The notes: generated by a model not told the origin, from the sequence alone. 64,000 bases of DNA from Pseudomonas putida S13.1.2 (GCF_000498395.2 NZ_CP010979.1:4994501-5058500); one strand, 5' to 3'. Shown: positions 23,641 to 30,970, counted from the first letter of the stretch. Numbers and translations are program-made.

Positions 23641-25206
23641 ATGCATCGCATCATTCACCTGCTGCCCTTCCTCACCTGGCTCCCCCGCCAATCGGGCCGT
23701 AGCCTGCGCCAGGACCTGCTGGTCGGCCTGAGCGGTGCCATCCTCGCCCTGCCACAATCCATCGCCTACGCGCTGATCGCCGGCTTGCCCGCCGAATATG
23801 GCCTGTACGCCGCCATCGTACCGGTGTTGATCGCCTGCCTGTGGGGTTCGTCCTGGCACCTGATCTGCGGCCCCACCGCTGCCATCTCCATCGTGCTCTA
23901 CGCCAGCATCAGCCCGCTGGCCGTGGCCGGCAGCGCCGATTACATCACCCTGGTGCTGCTGCTGACCTTCCTCGGCGGCATCTTCCAGCTGCTGCTCGGG
24001 CTTTTGCGCTTTGGCGCGCTGGTCAACTTCGTCTCCCACTCGGTAGTACTCGGTTTCACCCTGGGCGCCGCTATCGTCATTGCCCTGGGCCAATTGCCCA
24101 ACCTGCTGGGCATGAACCTGCCCAGCCAGGCCACAGCACTGAAGACCGTGCAGGACCTGGCCAGCCATGCAGGTGAGGTCGACCTGCCTTCCTTGATGCT
24201 GGGCCTGGCCACTGTCGTGATCGGTGTGGCCTTCAAACTCTGGCGCCCGCGCTGGCCGAGCCTGTTGATAAGCCTGATGCTGGTCAGCCTGCTGGCCTGG
24301 CTGTTGCCGGGCTACTTTGGCCATGTGCCAAGGGTGGCGGCATTCACCGGGCAGCTCCCGCCCTTCAGCCCGCTGCCTTTGCTGGATGTGGAGCTGATGC
24401 TGCGCCTGCTGCCCAGCGCCGTGGCGGTGGGCATGCTGGGGTTGGTCACCAGCCTGTCGATTGCCCGCTCGTTGTCGGCACGTTCGGAACAGCTGATAGA
24501 CCCTGACCAGGAAATACGCGCACAGGGCCTGTCGAACATAGCGGGTGCATTTTTCTCCGGTTACCTGTCTGCCGGTTCCTTCACCCGCTCGGGCCTGAGC
24601 TATGAGGCAGGTGCCCGCTCGCCTATGGCCGGGGTATTTTCGGCGCTGTGGGTGGCGTTGTTTGCCGTTACCGGCGCCGGCCTGATCGCGCACCTGCCGA
24701 TACCCGCCATGGCCGGCAGCATCCTGCTGATCTGCTGGGGGTTGGTGGACCATCGGGGGATTCGCGCGCTGTTTCGGGTCAGCCGCTCGGAGTTCCTGGT
24801 GATGGCGCTGACGGCGGCGGCAACCTTGCTGCTGGAGCTGCAGACGGCGATCTATGCGGGCGTGCTGGCTTCGCTGTTTTTCTACCTCAAGCGCACCTCA
24901 CGGCCACGGGTACAGCAAAGCCGTGAAGGGGAGGCGGATGTGTTGCGGGTGGGCGGGTCGATTTTCTTTGGTGCGGCGCATTACCTGCAGGTGCGCTTGC
25001 AGCGCTGCCAGGGGCCGCATGTGGTGATTGATGCCCGGCAGGTGAATTTTATCGATTACTCGGGTGTGGATATGTTGCACCGCGAGGCACGGCGGTTGCG
25101 GCGGTTGGGCGGGAGTTTGACCTTGCACCGGGCCAGGCCGCAGGTGATCGAGGAATTGCAGAAGCTGGAAGGGGTGGAGTTGTGCCCGATCCGGTTTGAA
25201 GAGTGA
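23641..25206 (+). CDS. SulP family transporter with STAS domain, in the choline-sulfate locus
   Basis: A 521-residue SulP permease with about 11-12 transmembrane helices. It includes the SulP signature ALPQSIAYALIAGLPAEYGLYAAIVP and a C-terminal cytoplasmic STAS domain (about 430-515, VNFIDYSGVDMLHREARRL). The ATG at 23641 has only a weak ribosome site. Its position in the betC locus makes choline-O-sulfate or sulfate the likely substrate; that is inference from context. It is a different SulP subtype from the carbonic-anhydrase-linked one at 2876-4408. Confidence 0.9.
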   Translation: MHRIIHLLPFLTWLPRQSGRSLRQDLLVGLSGAILALPQSIAYALIAGLPAEYGLYAAIVPVLIACLWGSSWHLICGPTAAISIVLYASISPLAVAGSADYITLVLLLTFLGGIFQLLLGLLRFGALVNFVSHSVVLGFTLGAAIVIALGQLPNLLGMNLPSQATALKTVQDLASHAGEVDLPSLMLGLATVVIGVAFKLWRPRWPSLLISLMLVSLLAWLLPGYFGHVPRVAAFTGQLPPFSPLPLLDVELMLRLLPSAVAVGMLGLVTSLSIARSLSARSEQLIDPDQEIRAQGLSNIAGAFFSGYLSAGSFTRSGLSYEAGARSPMAGVFSALWVALFAVTGAGLIAHLPIPAMAGSILLICWGLVDHRGIRALFRVSRSEFLVMALTAAATLLLELQTAIYAGVLASLFFYLKRTSRPRVQQSREGEADVLRVGGSIFFGAAHYLQVRLQRCQGPHVVIDARQVNFIDYSGVDMLHREARRLRRLGGSLTLHRARPQVIEELQKLEGVELCPIRFEE

Positions 25207-25222
25207 GGTTGGGTTGAGATCC

Positions 25223-25342
25223 TGGGGCTGCTTTGCAGCCCATCGCGACACAAGGCCGCTCCTACAAGGGTCTCGATTTGCCGCCAGACGGCGATCCCCT
25301 GTAGGAGCGGCCTTGTGTCGCGATGGGCCGCAAAGCGGCCCC
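25223..25342. repeat. REP doublet (family B) with hairpin flanks
   Basis: Same modular design as 19925-20044. GGGGCTGCTTTGCAGCCC on the left, inverted family B units (CGACACAAGGCCGCTCCTAC and complement), and GGGCCGCAAAGCGGCCCC on the right lie between convergent genes. Confidence 0.85.
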
Positions 25343-25349
25343 GACAATT

Positions 25350-26174
25350 TCAGCCCCGAGCCAGTTGCCGGCGCAGTTCAGCCAACACCGGCGCCGTATC
25401 CGGCCGCACACCACGCCAGATAAAGAAGGCTTCAGCCGCCTGCTCAGCCAGCATCCCCAACCCATCGAGCACCTTGGCCGCACCCAGCCGGGTAGCCCAC
25501 GCGCAAAACGGCGTCGGCTCCTTGCCATACATCATGTCGTAGCAAACCGTGCGCCCCGCCTCGACCAGGCTGTCGGCAATCGGCGGCATTTCCCCGGCCA
25601 GGCTCGCCGAGGTGGCGTTGATGATCACATCCACCGGCTCCTGCAACCAGGCAAACCCGCTGGCCACCACCGGCCCCAGCTCATCGAACTCACGCGCCAG
25701 CTGCTCGGCTTTTTCCACAGTGCGGTTGGCAACCACAAGCGACTGCGGCTTGTGCGCCAGAATGGGCTCCAGCACGCCACGCACGGCGCCACCTGCACCG
25801 AGGATGAGAATGCGTTTGCCAGCCAGTTCGACCCCGGCATTCACTGTCAGGTCGCGCACCAGGCCCGCGCCATCGGTGTTGTCGCCCTGCAGGGTGCCAT
25901 CAGCCAGCTTGCTTAGCGTGTTCACTGCACCAGCGCGCTGGGCACGCGGGGTCAGGCTGTCGCACAGGCGGTAGGCCTCTTCCTTGAATGGCACGGTGAC
26001 GTTGCCGCCGCTGCCTTGCTTGAAGAAGCCGCGTGCGCAATCGCTGAACTCGTCCAGCGGCGCCAGCAGCGTGGCGTATTCCAGGTCCTGGCCGGTCTGC
26101 TCGGCGAACAGGCGGTGGATCAGCGGCGACTTGCTGTGGCCGATGGGGTTACCAAAAACGACGTACTGGTCCAT
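25350..26174 (-). CDS. aroE: Shikimate dehydrogenase (NADP)
   Basis: Reduces 3-dehydroshikimate to shikimate. The 274-residue protein has the catalytic dyad Lys64 (NVTVPFKE) and Asp101 (GDNTDG), and the NADP-binding GAGGAVRGV and ANRT motifs. The ATG at 26172-26174 is preceded by AAGGAGCCGTC, an ideal ribosome site that decides against the in-frame start at 26210. It lies 25 nt downstream of hemF on the same strand and is probably co-transcribed, as in PA0025-PA0024. Confidence 0.97.
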   Translation of the reverse strand: MDQYVVFGNPIGHSKSPLIHRLFAEQTGQDLEYATLLAPLDEFSDCARGFFKQGSGGNVTVPFKEEAYRLCDSLTPRAQRAGAVNTLSKLADGTLQGDNTDGAGLVRDLTVNAGVELAGKRILILGAGGAVRGVLEPILAHKPQSLVVANRTVEKAEQLAREFDELGPVVASGFAWLQEPVDVIINATSASLAGEMPPIADSLVEAGRTVCYDMMYGKEPTPFCAWATRLGAAKVLDGLGMLAEQAAEAFFIWRGVRPDTAPVLAELRRQLARG

Positions 26175-26199
26175 GACGGCTCCTTGGTTATCCACAGGC

Positions 26200-27111
26200 T
26201 TACTGGCCAAGCCAGTCGCGGTCCTGCAGGAAGTACTCGGTCAGGCGCGCTTCTTCGCTGCCGGGTGCGGCCTTCCAGTCGTAACCCCAGCGCACCTGAG
26301 GTGGCAGCGACATGAGGATGGACTCGGTGCGGCCACCGGATTGCAGGCCGAACAGGGTGCCACGGTCGTAAACCAGGTTGAACTCCACGTAGCGGCCGCG
26401 GCGGTATTCCTGGAACTCGCGCTGCTGCGGGGTGTAGGGCGTGTCCTTGCGGCGCTGGACGATCGGCAGGTAGGCGTTGACGAAGGCATCGCCGATGGCG
26501 CGGATGAAAGCGAAGCAGGTGTCGAAGTCCCACTCGTTCAGGTCGTCGAAGAACAGGCCGCCGATGCCGCGTGGCTCGCCACGGTGCTTGAGGTGGAAGT
26601 AGCGGTCGCACCAGGCCTTGTAACGCGGATACACGTCGGCGCCGAAGGGTGCGCAGGCCTGTTCGGCCACGCGGTGCCAGTGGATGCAGTCTTCTTCGTT
26701 GCCATAGTACGGGGTCAGGTCGAAGCCGCCGCCGAACCACCATACGGCCTCTTCACCTTCCTTTTCGGCGATGAAGAACCGCACATTGGCGTGGGAAGTG
26801 GGCACATGCGGGTTGTGCGGGTGGATCACCAGCGACACACCCAGGGCCTCGAAGCCACGGCCCGCCAGTTCAGGGCGGTGGGCGCTGGCCGAGGGTGGCA
26901 GGCCGGCACCAAACACATGGGAGAAGTTGACCCCGCCTTTCTCGATCACCTTGCCGTCGCCGATCACCCGCGTGCGGCCCCCGCCACCGGCTTCGCGCAC
27001 CCAGGCATCCTCGACGAAACGGGCGCCGCCGTCTTCTGTTTCGAGGGCAGAGCAGATGCGGTCTTGCAGGTCGAGCAGGTAGGCTTTCACGGCCTCGGTG
27101 CGGCTAGTCAT
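26200..27111 (-). CDS. hemF: Oxygen-dependent coproporphyrinogen III oxidase
   Basis: Converts coproporphyrinogen III to protoporphyrinogen IX using O2. The 303-residue protein shows family blocks GGVNFSHVFG, GFEALGVSLVIHPHNP, WWFGGGFDLTPYY and RYVEFNLVYDRGT. The ATG at 27109-27111 is the typical start (MTSRTEAVKAYL); an in-frame start at 27192 would add 27 unrelated residues. A near-consensus ANR box at 27179-27192 lies upstream. Control of hemF by Anr is known in P. aeruginosa. Confidence 0.97.
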   Translation of the reverse strand: MTSRTEAVKAYLLDLQDRICSALETEDGGARFVEDAWVREAGGGGRTRVIGDGKVIEKGGVNFSHVFGAGLPPSASAHRPELAGRGFEALGVSLVIHPHNPHVPTSHANVRFFIAEKEGEEAVWWFGGGFDLTPYYGNEEDCIHWHRVAEQACAPFGADVYPRYKAWCDRYFHLKHRGEPRGIGGLFFDDLNEWDFDTCFAFIRAIGDAFVNAYLPIVQRRKDTPYTPQQREFQEYRRGRYVEFNLVYDRGTLFGLQSGGRTESILMSLPPQVRWGYDWKAAPGSEEARLTEYFLQDRDWLGQ

Positions 27112-27148
27112 CGGGTCACCAGGAACGGGCAGGGAAGAATTCGCGCGT

Positions 27149-27192
27149 AGCATACCACCGCCAGCGCGCGCGCCGCAGTTGACGGCGATCAA
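27149..27192 (-). promoter_or_regulatory. ANR-dependent hemF promoter (ANR box 27179-27192, -10 at 27149-27154)
   Basis: TTGACGGCGATCAA matches the ANR/FNR consensus TTGAT-N4-ATCAA at 9 of 10 positions. On the hemF strand a -10-like TATGCT lies so that the box centre is about 42-44 bp upstream of the expected start site, the class II activator position. The site also lies 54 bp upstream of qor on the other strand. Confidence 0.68.
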
Positions 27193-27245
27193 GCAAAGGC
27201 GTCCGATAGAAGGCCTTTTCCCGATCCCGACTACAGGAGTGCGAG

Positions 27246-28223
27246 ATGGCCAAGCGTATCCAGTTCAGCCAGCATGGCGGCCCGGAAGTGCTGCAATTTG
27301 TGGAATTCGAACCCACCCCGCCCGGGCCCCAGCAGGTGCGTGTGCGTAACCACGCCATCGGCCTGAACTTCATCGACACGTATTTTCGCAGCGGGCTCTA
27401 TCCACCGCCGTCCCTGCCTTCTGGCCTGGGTACCGAGGCGGCCGGCGTGGTCGAGGCGGTGGGCGAGGGTGTCACCCGCCTGAAGGTGGGTGACCGCGTG
27501 GCCCATGCCGGTGGCCCGCTGGGCGCGTACAGCGAGGTGCATACGCTGCCGGAGGCCAACCTGGTCAAGCTGCCCGACAACATCAGCTTCGAGCAGGCGG
27601 CAGCGGTGATGCTCAAGGGTTTGACCGTGCAGTACCTGCTGAAGCAGACCTATGAAGTGAAGGCGGGCGATGTGATCCTGTTCCACGCCGCAGCAGGTGG
27701 CGTCGGTTCGCTGGCCTGCCAGTGGGCCAAGGCCCTGGGCGCCAAGCTGATCGGCACCGTGAGTTCTGCCGAGAAGGCCGAGCGGGCCAAGGCGCTGGGG
27801 GCATGGGAAACCATCGACTACAGCCACGAAGATGTGGCCAAGCGGGTACTGGAACTGACCGACGGCAAGAAATGCCCGGTGGTGTATGACGGCGTAGGCG
27901 CCGATACCTGGCTCACCTCGCTGGACTGCCTGCAGCCACGCGGGTTGATGGTGAGCTTTGGCAATGCCTCGGGCGCGGTGAGCGGGGTGAACCTGGGGAT
28001 CCTGGCGCAGAAGGGCTCGCTGTATGTCACCCGGCCGACCTTGGCGACCTATGCCAATAATGCCGAGAACACCCAGGCCATGGCCGATGACCTGTTTGCG
28101 ATGATTGCAAGTGGCAAGCTGGTTGTGGATATCCAGCAGCGGTATCCATTGAGCGAGGCGGCCAAGGCACAGGCGGAGCTGTCGGCGCGGCGGACCGTGG
28201 GGTCGACTGTACTAATCCCCTGA
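27246..28223 (+). CDS. qor: NADPH:quinone reductase (zinc-independent MDR family)
   Basis: A 325-residue medium-chain reductase of the quinone oxidoreductase type. It has an N-terminal GroES-like domain (NHAIGLNFIDTYFRSGLYPPP, GTEAAGVVEAVG) and a Rossmann domain with AAAGGVGSLACQWAKALGA. The zinc-ligand cysteines of alcohol dehydrogenases are absent, as expected for QOR. The ATG at 27246 follows ACAGGAGTGCG. It is divergent from hemF, the arrangement seen at PA0023-PA0024. Confidence 0.95.
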   Translation: MAKRIQFSQHGGPEVLQFVEFEPTPPGPQQVRVRNHAIGLNFIDTYFRSGLYPPPSLPSGLGTEAAGVVEAVGEGVTRLKVGDRVAHAGGPLGAYSEVHTLPEANLVKLPDNISFEQAAAVMLKGLTVQYLLKQTYEVKAGDVILFHAAAGGVGSLACQWAKALGAKLIGTVSSAEKAERAKALGAWETIDYSHEDVAKRVLELTDGKKCPVVYDGVGADTWLTSLDCLQPRGLMVSFGNASGAVSGVNLGILAQKGSLYVTRPTLATYANNAENTQAMADDLFAMIASGKLVVDIQQRYPLSEAAKAQAELSARRTVGSTVLIP

Positions 28224-28235
28224 GCCACACTCGTT

Positions 28236-28324
28236 CCCTGTAGGAGCGGGCATGCCCGCGAAGCAGCCACCGCGGTGGATGGCACCGGCTCTGCCGGTGT
28301 TCGCGGGTAAACCCGCTCCCACAG
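28236..28324. repeat. REP doublet (family A) with central hairpin
   Basis: Inverted units with cores GTAGGAGCGGGCATGCCCGC and its partner GCGGGTAAACCCGCTCCCAC enclose the hairpin CACCGGC/GCCGGTG. They mark the boundary between core gene qor and the accessory strip that follows. Confidence 0.83.
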
Positions 28325-28378
28325 TGTATTGAGTCGACCTTAATTACGGCGCAATCCCATAGGATTTCTTCGCCTTGA

Positions 28379-28687
28379 TTAATCGTCGTAGTGGTATCGG
28401 CACTGCAAGATCGTCATCTGACCACCTTCGAAAAGGTATACCAACCGATGCTCGCGAGTAATACGGCGAGACCAGAATCCTGACAGGTCGCCCTTGAGCG
28501 GCTCGGGCTTGCCAGTACCTCTGAACGGAGTACGTAGGCACTCCCTGATCAGTGTGTTGATCGTCGCGAATACATCAGAGTCAGCATCCTTCCAATGGCA
28601 GTAGTCTTCCCAACCCTCTGAAGTGAACGCAACGCTTACAGAATTGCGAGCCTCAGTCTTGTTGCGTTGTTTTGACTTCATGTTCAT
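28379..28687 (-). CDS. yoeB: YoeB-family mRNA interferase toxin
   Basis: Ribosome-dependent RNase toxin of the RelE superfamily. The 102-residue protein aligns with E. coli YoeB from AFTSEGWEDYCHWK to its end. The catalytic residues correspond to Glu62 (KPEPLK), Arg81 (EHRLVY), and His99 and Tyr100 (CRYHY). It has about 18 extra N-terminal residues compared with E. coli YoeB. The gene overlaps the antitoxin by 35 nt, the usual coupling. Start codons at 28687 and 28681 are both possible. All catalytic residues are present, so it should be active. Confidence 0.93.
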   Translation of the reverse strand: MNMKSKQRNKTEARNSVSVAFTSEGWEDYCHWKDADSDVFATINTLIRECLRTPFRGTGKPEPLKGDLSGFWSRRITREHRLVYLFEGGQMTILQCRYHYDD

Positions 28688-28937
28688 CTATGGGCAGCTC
28701 ATGGGTAGCCGCTTCACCCGACCGCAGCTGATCAATGGATGCGCGCAAGCGCTTGGCATTGGCTGAAGAACCCAACAGGTACATGGTCTCTTGCATGCCG
28801 TTGTAGTCTTCAAGCGAGATCATGACCACCGGCTCACCACGCTGGCGCGTAATGATCGCAGGTTCGTGATCCCGACATACATCATCCATCGTCTGCTTCA
28901 GGTCGGCGCGAGCCTGGCTAAAAGTCAGTACATGCAT
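28653..28937 (-). CDS. yefM: YefM-family antitoxin
   Basis: A 94-residue Phd/YefM antitoxin that binds operator DNA with its N-terminal domain (MHVLTFSQARADLKQTMDDV, TRQRGEPVVMISLEDYN) and neutralises YoeB with a flexible acidic C-terminus. The ATG at 28935-28937 is used, after GAAGGATTTGAAGAA; the reading frame stays open to a GTG at 28988. The toxin gene begins inside its last codons. A matching operator-promoter is present at 29040-29067. Confidence 0.93.
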   Translation of the reverse strand: MHVLTFSQARADLKQTMDDVCRDHEPAIITRQRGEPVVMISLEDYNGMQETMYLLGSSANAKRLRASIDQLRSGEAATHELPIDEHEVKTTQQD

Positions 28938-29039
28938 TTCTTCAAATCCTTCCCAGGCAGGGCCCGGATCAGGTTTTTCTCGACCCACTCAGCACTGCTG
29001 AATGGGCGCTAGGCTTGGTGGCTTCCTACCAACTCAAAC

Positions 29040-29067
29040 ATTGTACAAGCCTAGGTACAAACTTCAA
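29040..29067 (-). promoter_or_regulatory. yefM-yoeB promoter with paired GTAC operator cores
   Basis: On the minus strand there is TTGAAG (29062-29067), 16 bp, then TACAAT (29040-29045), a good sigma70 promoter. The spacer and -10 contain two GTAC cores (29043-29046 and 29055-29058) exactly 12 bp apart, in TTGTACAA and GGTACAAA. E. coli YefM-YoeB is known to bind two TGTACA cores at 12-bp spacing. The leader between this promoter and yefM also holds a hairpin, CCCA-C-TCAGCA/TGCTGA-A-TGGG (28984-29006). Confidence 0.75.
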
Positions 29068-29204
29068 CATCCCATGGTCGGGAACCTTGAGGATGCAAAG
29101 CATAAATTGGATGTCTTCTGGTGGGCAGGTGTTTGCCTTCGCCAGAGCTTGTAGGAAATCGCTGCGAGAGCAGGCCTGCCTACTCCCACAGCAATCGCAT
29201 CGAA

Positions 29205-29531
29205 TTAAGGTACGACGCTGTTTTGGGGTGAACCGCTTGTGGATGGAGGGGTCGACTCGATGCCATCGAGTATCGCCTCAATCACACCCTCTGCCATCTC
29301 AATCGCATGCAGGTTCGACCAGAACATGCCACGGCCCTCTTCGCGCATGTAGTCCAGGGCTTTGTAGCCGGTTTCGTAGGCGCTGCGCAGGTACAGGGCT
29401 ACGTGGACCAGAGCGTCTTCGGCGGAAATGTTCGGGTTGACGGTGAAGAGCGGGTCATGGCCGGCGTCGCAGCGGCCGAAGGGGCGGGTGGAGGTGCAGG
29501 GTAGGGGTGGATCGGGCACTATCTTTTTCAT
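29205..29531 (-). CDS. DUF3077 family protein
   Basis: A 108-residue protein of a Pseudomonas family of unknown function (DUF3077). Typical features are the N-terminal MKKIVPDPP, the central NISAEDALVHVALYLRSAYETGYKALDYM, and a C-terminal helix with HAIEMAEGVIEAILDG. It is helical and soluble, with no catalytic motif. The ATG at 29529-29531 follows CTGGAGCAAGCC. Upstream lies an unusually structured leader (29553-29750). It belongs to the accessory strip between qor and tsaC. Confidence 0.82.
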   Translation of the reverse strand: MKKIVPDPPLPCTSTRPFGRCDAGHDPLFTVNPNISAEDALVHVALYLRSAYETGYKALDYMREEGRGMFWSNLHAIEMAEGVIEAILDGIESTPPSTSGSPQNSVVP

Positions 29532-29552
29532 GGCTTGCTCCAGGCATTGAAG

Positions 29553-29750
29553 CTAACGCCGGGCCGTTACCACACGGATTAGGCGGCAGCTGTACGCGAG
29601 GTGGTAAACCGGGCTGGAGGCGCTCCCGGCAGGCATGACGCCTCCCGCGCACAGCTGCCATAGCTGTGACGCCTCAAGCACATCCGGGTTACCACACCCG
29701 ATCGCCAAGTTATTCGGCGACGGTTTAAGCCTAAGGGCAGAGGTTCCCAC
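29553..29750 (-). other. Structured leader of the DUF3077 gene with overlapping 65-codon ORF
   Basis: The stretch has nested stems. The outer arms 29585-29598 and 29646-29659 (GGCAGCTGT-A-CGCG with CGCG-C-ACAGCTGCC) pair over 14 positions with one mismatch. The inner arms are GGAGGCG (29616-29622) and CGCCTCC (29639-29645). A further hairpin has TCGCC/GGCGA arms around AAGTTATTC (about 29702-29720). TTACCACAC occurs on both flanks. A minus-strand ORF starting GTG (29748-29750) runs through it and ends 21 nt before DUF3077, but it has no clear ribosome site. It could be a leader peptide or a structured RNA; I cannot decide. Confidence 0.4.
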
Positions 29751-29896
29751 TGAGAAGGTGATGGCAGAGGACGCGGCTCGTAGGATATTTCCGAAGTGGC
29801 CAGCTGGACAGCCATTTTGGCAAAAATCAGAAAACCCTGATCACGCAAATGGCAACAGGAGGCGCATGCACAGCACGCGATAAAAAGGGCACTGCC

Positions 29897-30021
29897 TTGA
29901 CCATGCTGGTTTGGAAGCGTAGCGTTTCTGCTTCAGGTTGTACTGGTGCGTCGGCTGAGCTCAAGTTATCCGGGCGAGTACATCCTTACCATTTGGGCCG
30001 CTTGTGCGGCCTTTGTTTTTT
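29897..30021 (+). ncRNA. Candidate orphan small RNA with own promoter and terminator
   Basis: TTGACC (29897-29902), 17 bp, then TAGCGT (29920-29925) is a passable sigma70 promoter. About 70 nt downstream of the expected start is a proper Rho-independent terminator (29996-30021). No protein-coding gene on the plus strand lies between them. The predicted transcript is about 90 nt (roughly 29932-30021). I do not recognise it as a known sRNA family. Confidence 0.4.
29996..30021 (+). terminator. Rho-independent terminator without an upstream gene
   Basis: The stem GGCCGC-TTGT-GCGGCC is followed by TTTGTTTTTT. There is no annotated plus-strand gene for more than 1.7 kb upstream, so it points to a non-coding transcript. 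Confidence 0.75.
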
Positions 30022-30121
30022 CGGGCTATCGGGCCTAGGCCACACCCTCAATCGATTTGGCGCACGCAGACAGCGTAACGGTAACCAGGCGCACGCCTTG
30101 GTTTCTGTGGTGTCGCGCAAA

Positions 30122-30336
30122 TCGAGCGCCGCCCGCGCGGCGCATCGCGAGCAAGCTCGCTCCTACATTCGTTTCGGGCCAATAACGCCTGCATCAACGC
30201 GCGCGACCGCCTTGTTTGTTCCACGCGATATTGAGCTGGAAGCCAAGGGCCCGCGCGCGCCTGCCTCAGGAATAACTGGCCCGAAACAAATGTAGGAGCG
30301 AGCTTGCTCGCGATGCGCCGCGCGGGCGGCGCTCGA
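30122..30336. repeat. Long inverted repeat built on a REP doublet (family C), 60-bp arms
   Basis: Arms 30122-30181 and 30277-30336 are complementary at 59 of 60 positions, around a 95-nt centre whose edges are also weakly symmetric. Each arm contains a REP core (GCGAGCAAGCTCGCTCCTAC), an outer GC-rich block (GAGCGCCGCCCGCGCGGCGC) and an inner GTTTCGGGCCA. The arms are about twice as long as those of the other REP doublets in the window. Confidence 0.9.
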
Positions 30337-30412
30337 TCTCACAGGCGCCTCAAACCTCAAGGCAGGCACCTCTAGGCGGCGCCAGATCGCCCCCCACGCC
30401 TGTGGATAGGTA

Positions 30413-30970
30413 TCAGCCCGGGCGCACAACCTCGCCGGTTGCCAGGTTGCGAATCACACTCGGGTTCTTCCGCCCCCCCAGCGCCCCGCCAAGCACCAGG
30501 TCCAGCTGGCCGTGGAAGTACTGCTCCACCCGCAACCGGGTCTTCGCCGCCGGGCGACCGCCTGGGTTGCACGAGGTGGAAATCAGCGGCCCCACCAGTG
30601 CGCACAGTTCACGCACCACCGGGTGGTCACTGACGCGCAGCGCCACCGTGTCATGCTGACCGGTCACCCACTCGGGCAGCAGGTCCTGGTGCGGCACCAG
30701 CCAGGTATTCGGCCCCGGCCAGGTGCTGCCCATGCGGTCGATCCAGTCTTCGGGGAAGTCCTCGAACAGGAAGTCGAACTGGCGGATGTTGTCAGCGATC
30801 AGGATCAGCCCTTTATCCACAGGCCGCGACTTCAGCGCCAGCAGGCGATACACCGCGTCCTCGTTCCATGGGTCGCAGCCCAGGCCCCAGACCGCTTCCG
30901 TCGGGTAGGCGATTACTGCGCCCGCCCGGATCTCACGTGCGGCTTGTTGCACACGAAAACTGCTCACCAT
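30413..30970 (-). CDS. tsaC: Threonylcarbamoyl-AMP synthase (TsaC/YrdC)
   Basis: Makes threonylcarbamoyl-AMP for t6A modification of ANN-decoding tRNAs. The 185-residue YrdC-fold protein has the ATP/substrate-binding segments AYPTEAVWGLGCDP, LALKSRPVDKGLILI and TVALRVSDHP, and the STSCNPGGRPAAKT loop. It is the short TsaC type without the Sua5 C-terminal domain. The start ATG is at 30968-30970. dprA lies upstream on the same strand, 42 nt away, as in PA0021-PA0022. Confidence 0.96.
   Translation of the reverse strand: MVSSFRVQQAAREIRAGAVIAYPTEAVWGLGCDPWNEDAVYRLLALKSRPVDKGLILIADNIRQFDFLFEDFPEDWIDRMGSTWPGPNTWLVPHQDLLPEWVTGQHDTVALRVSDHPVVRELCALVGPLISTSCNPGGRPAAKTRLRVEQYFHGQLDLVLGGALGGRKNPSVIRNLATGEVVRPG

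Noticed and set aside
28344..28541. 65-codon minus-strand ORF overlapping yoeB
   Set aside because: Out of frame with yoeB, no ribosome site, and yoeB itself matches its family residue by residue.
29532..30412. Insertion sequence or transposase remnant in the accessory strip
   Set aside because: Despite the strong inverted repeat, no transposase-like reading frame and no target duplication could be seen. REP-type structure explains the repeat better.
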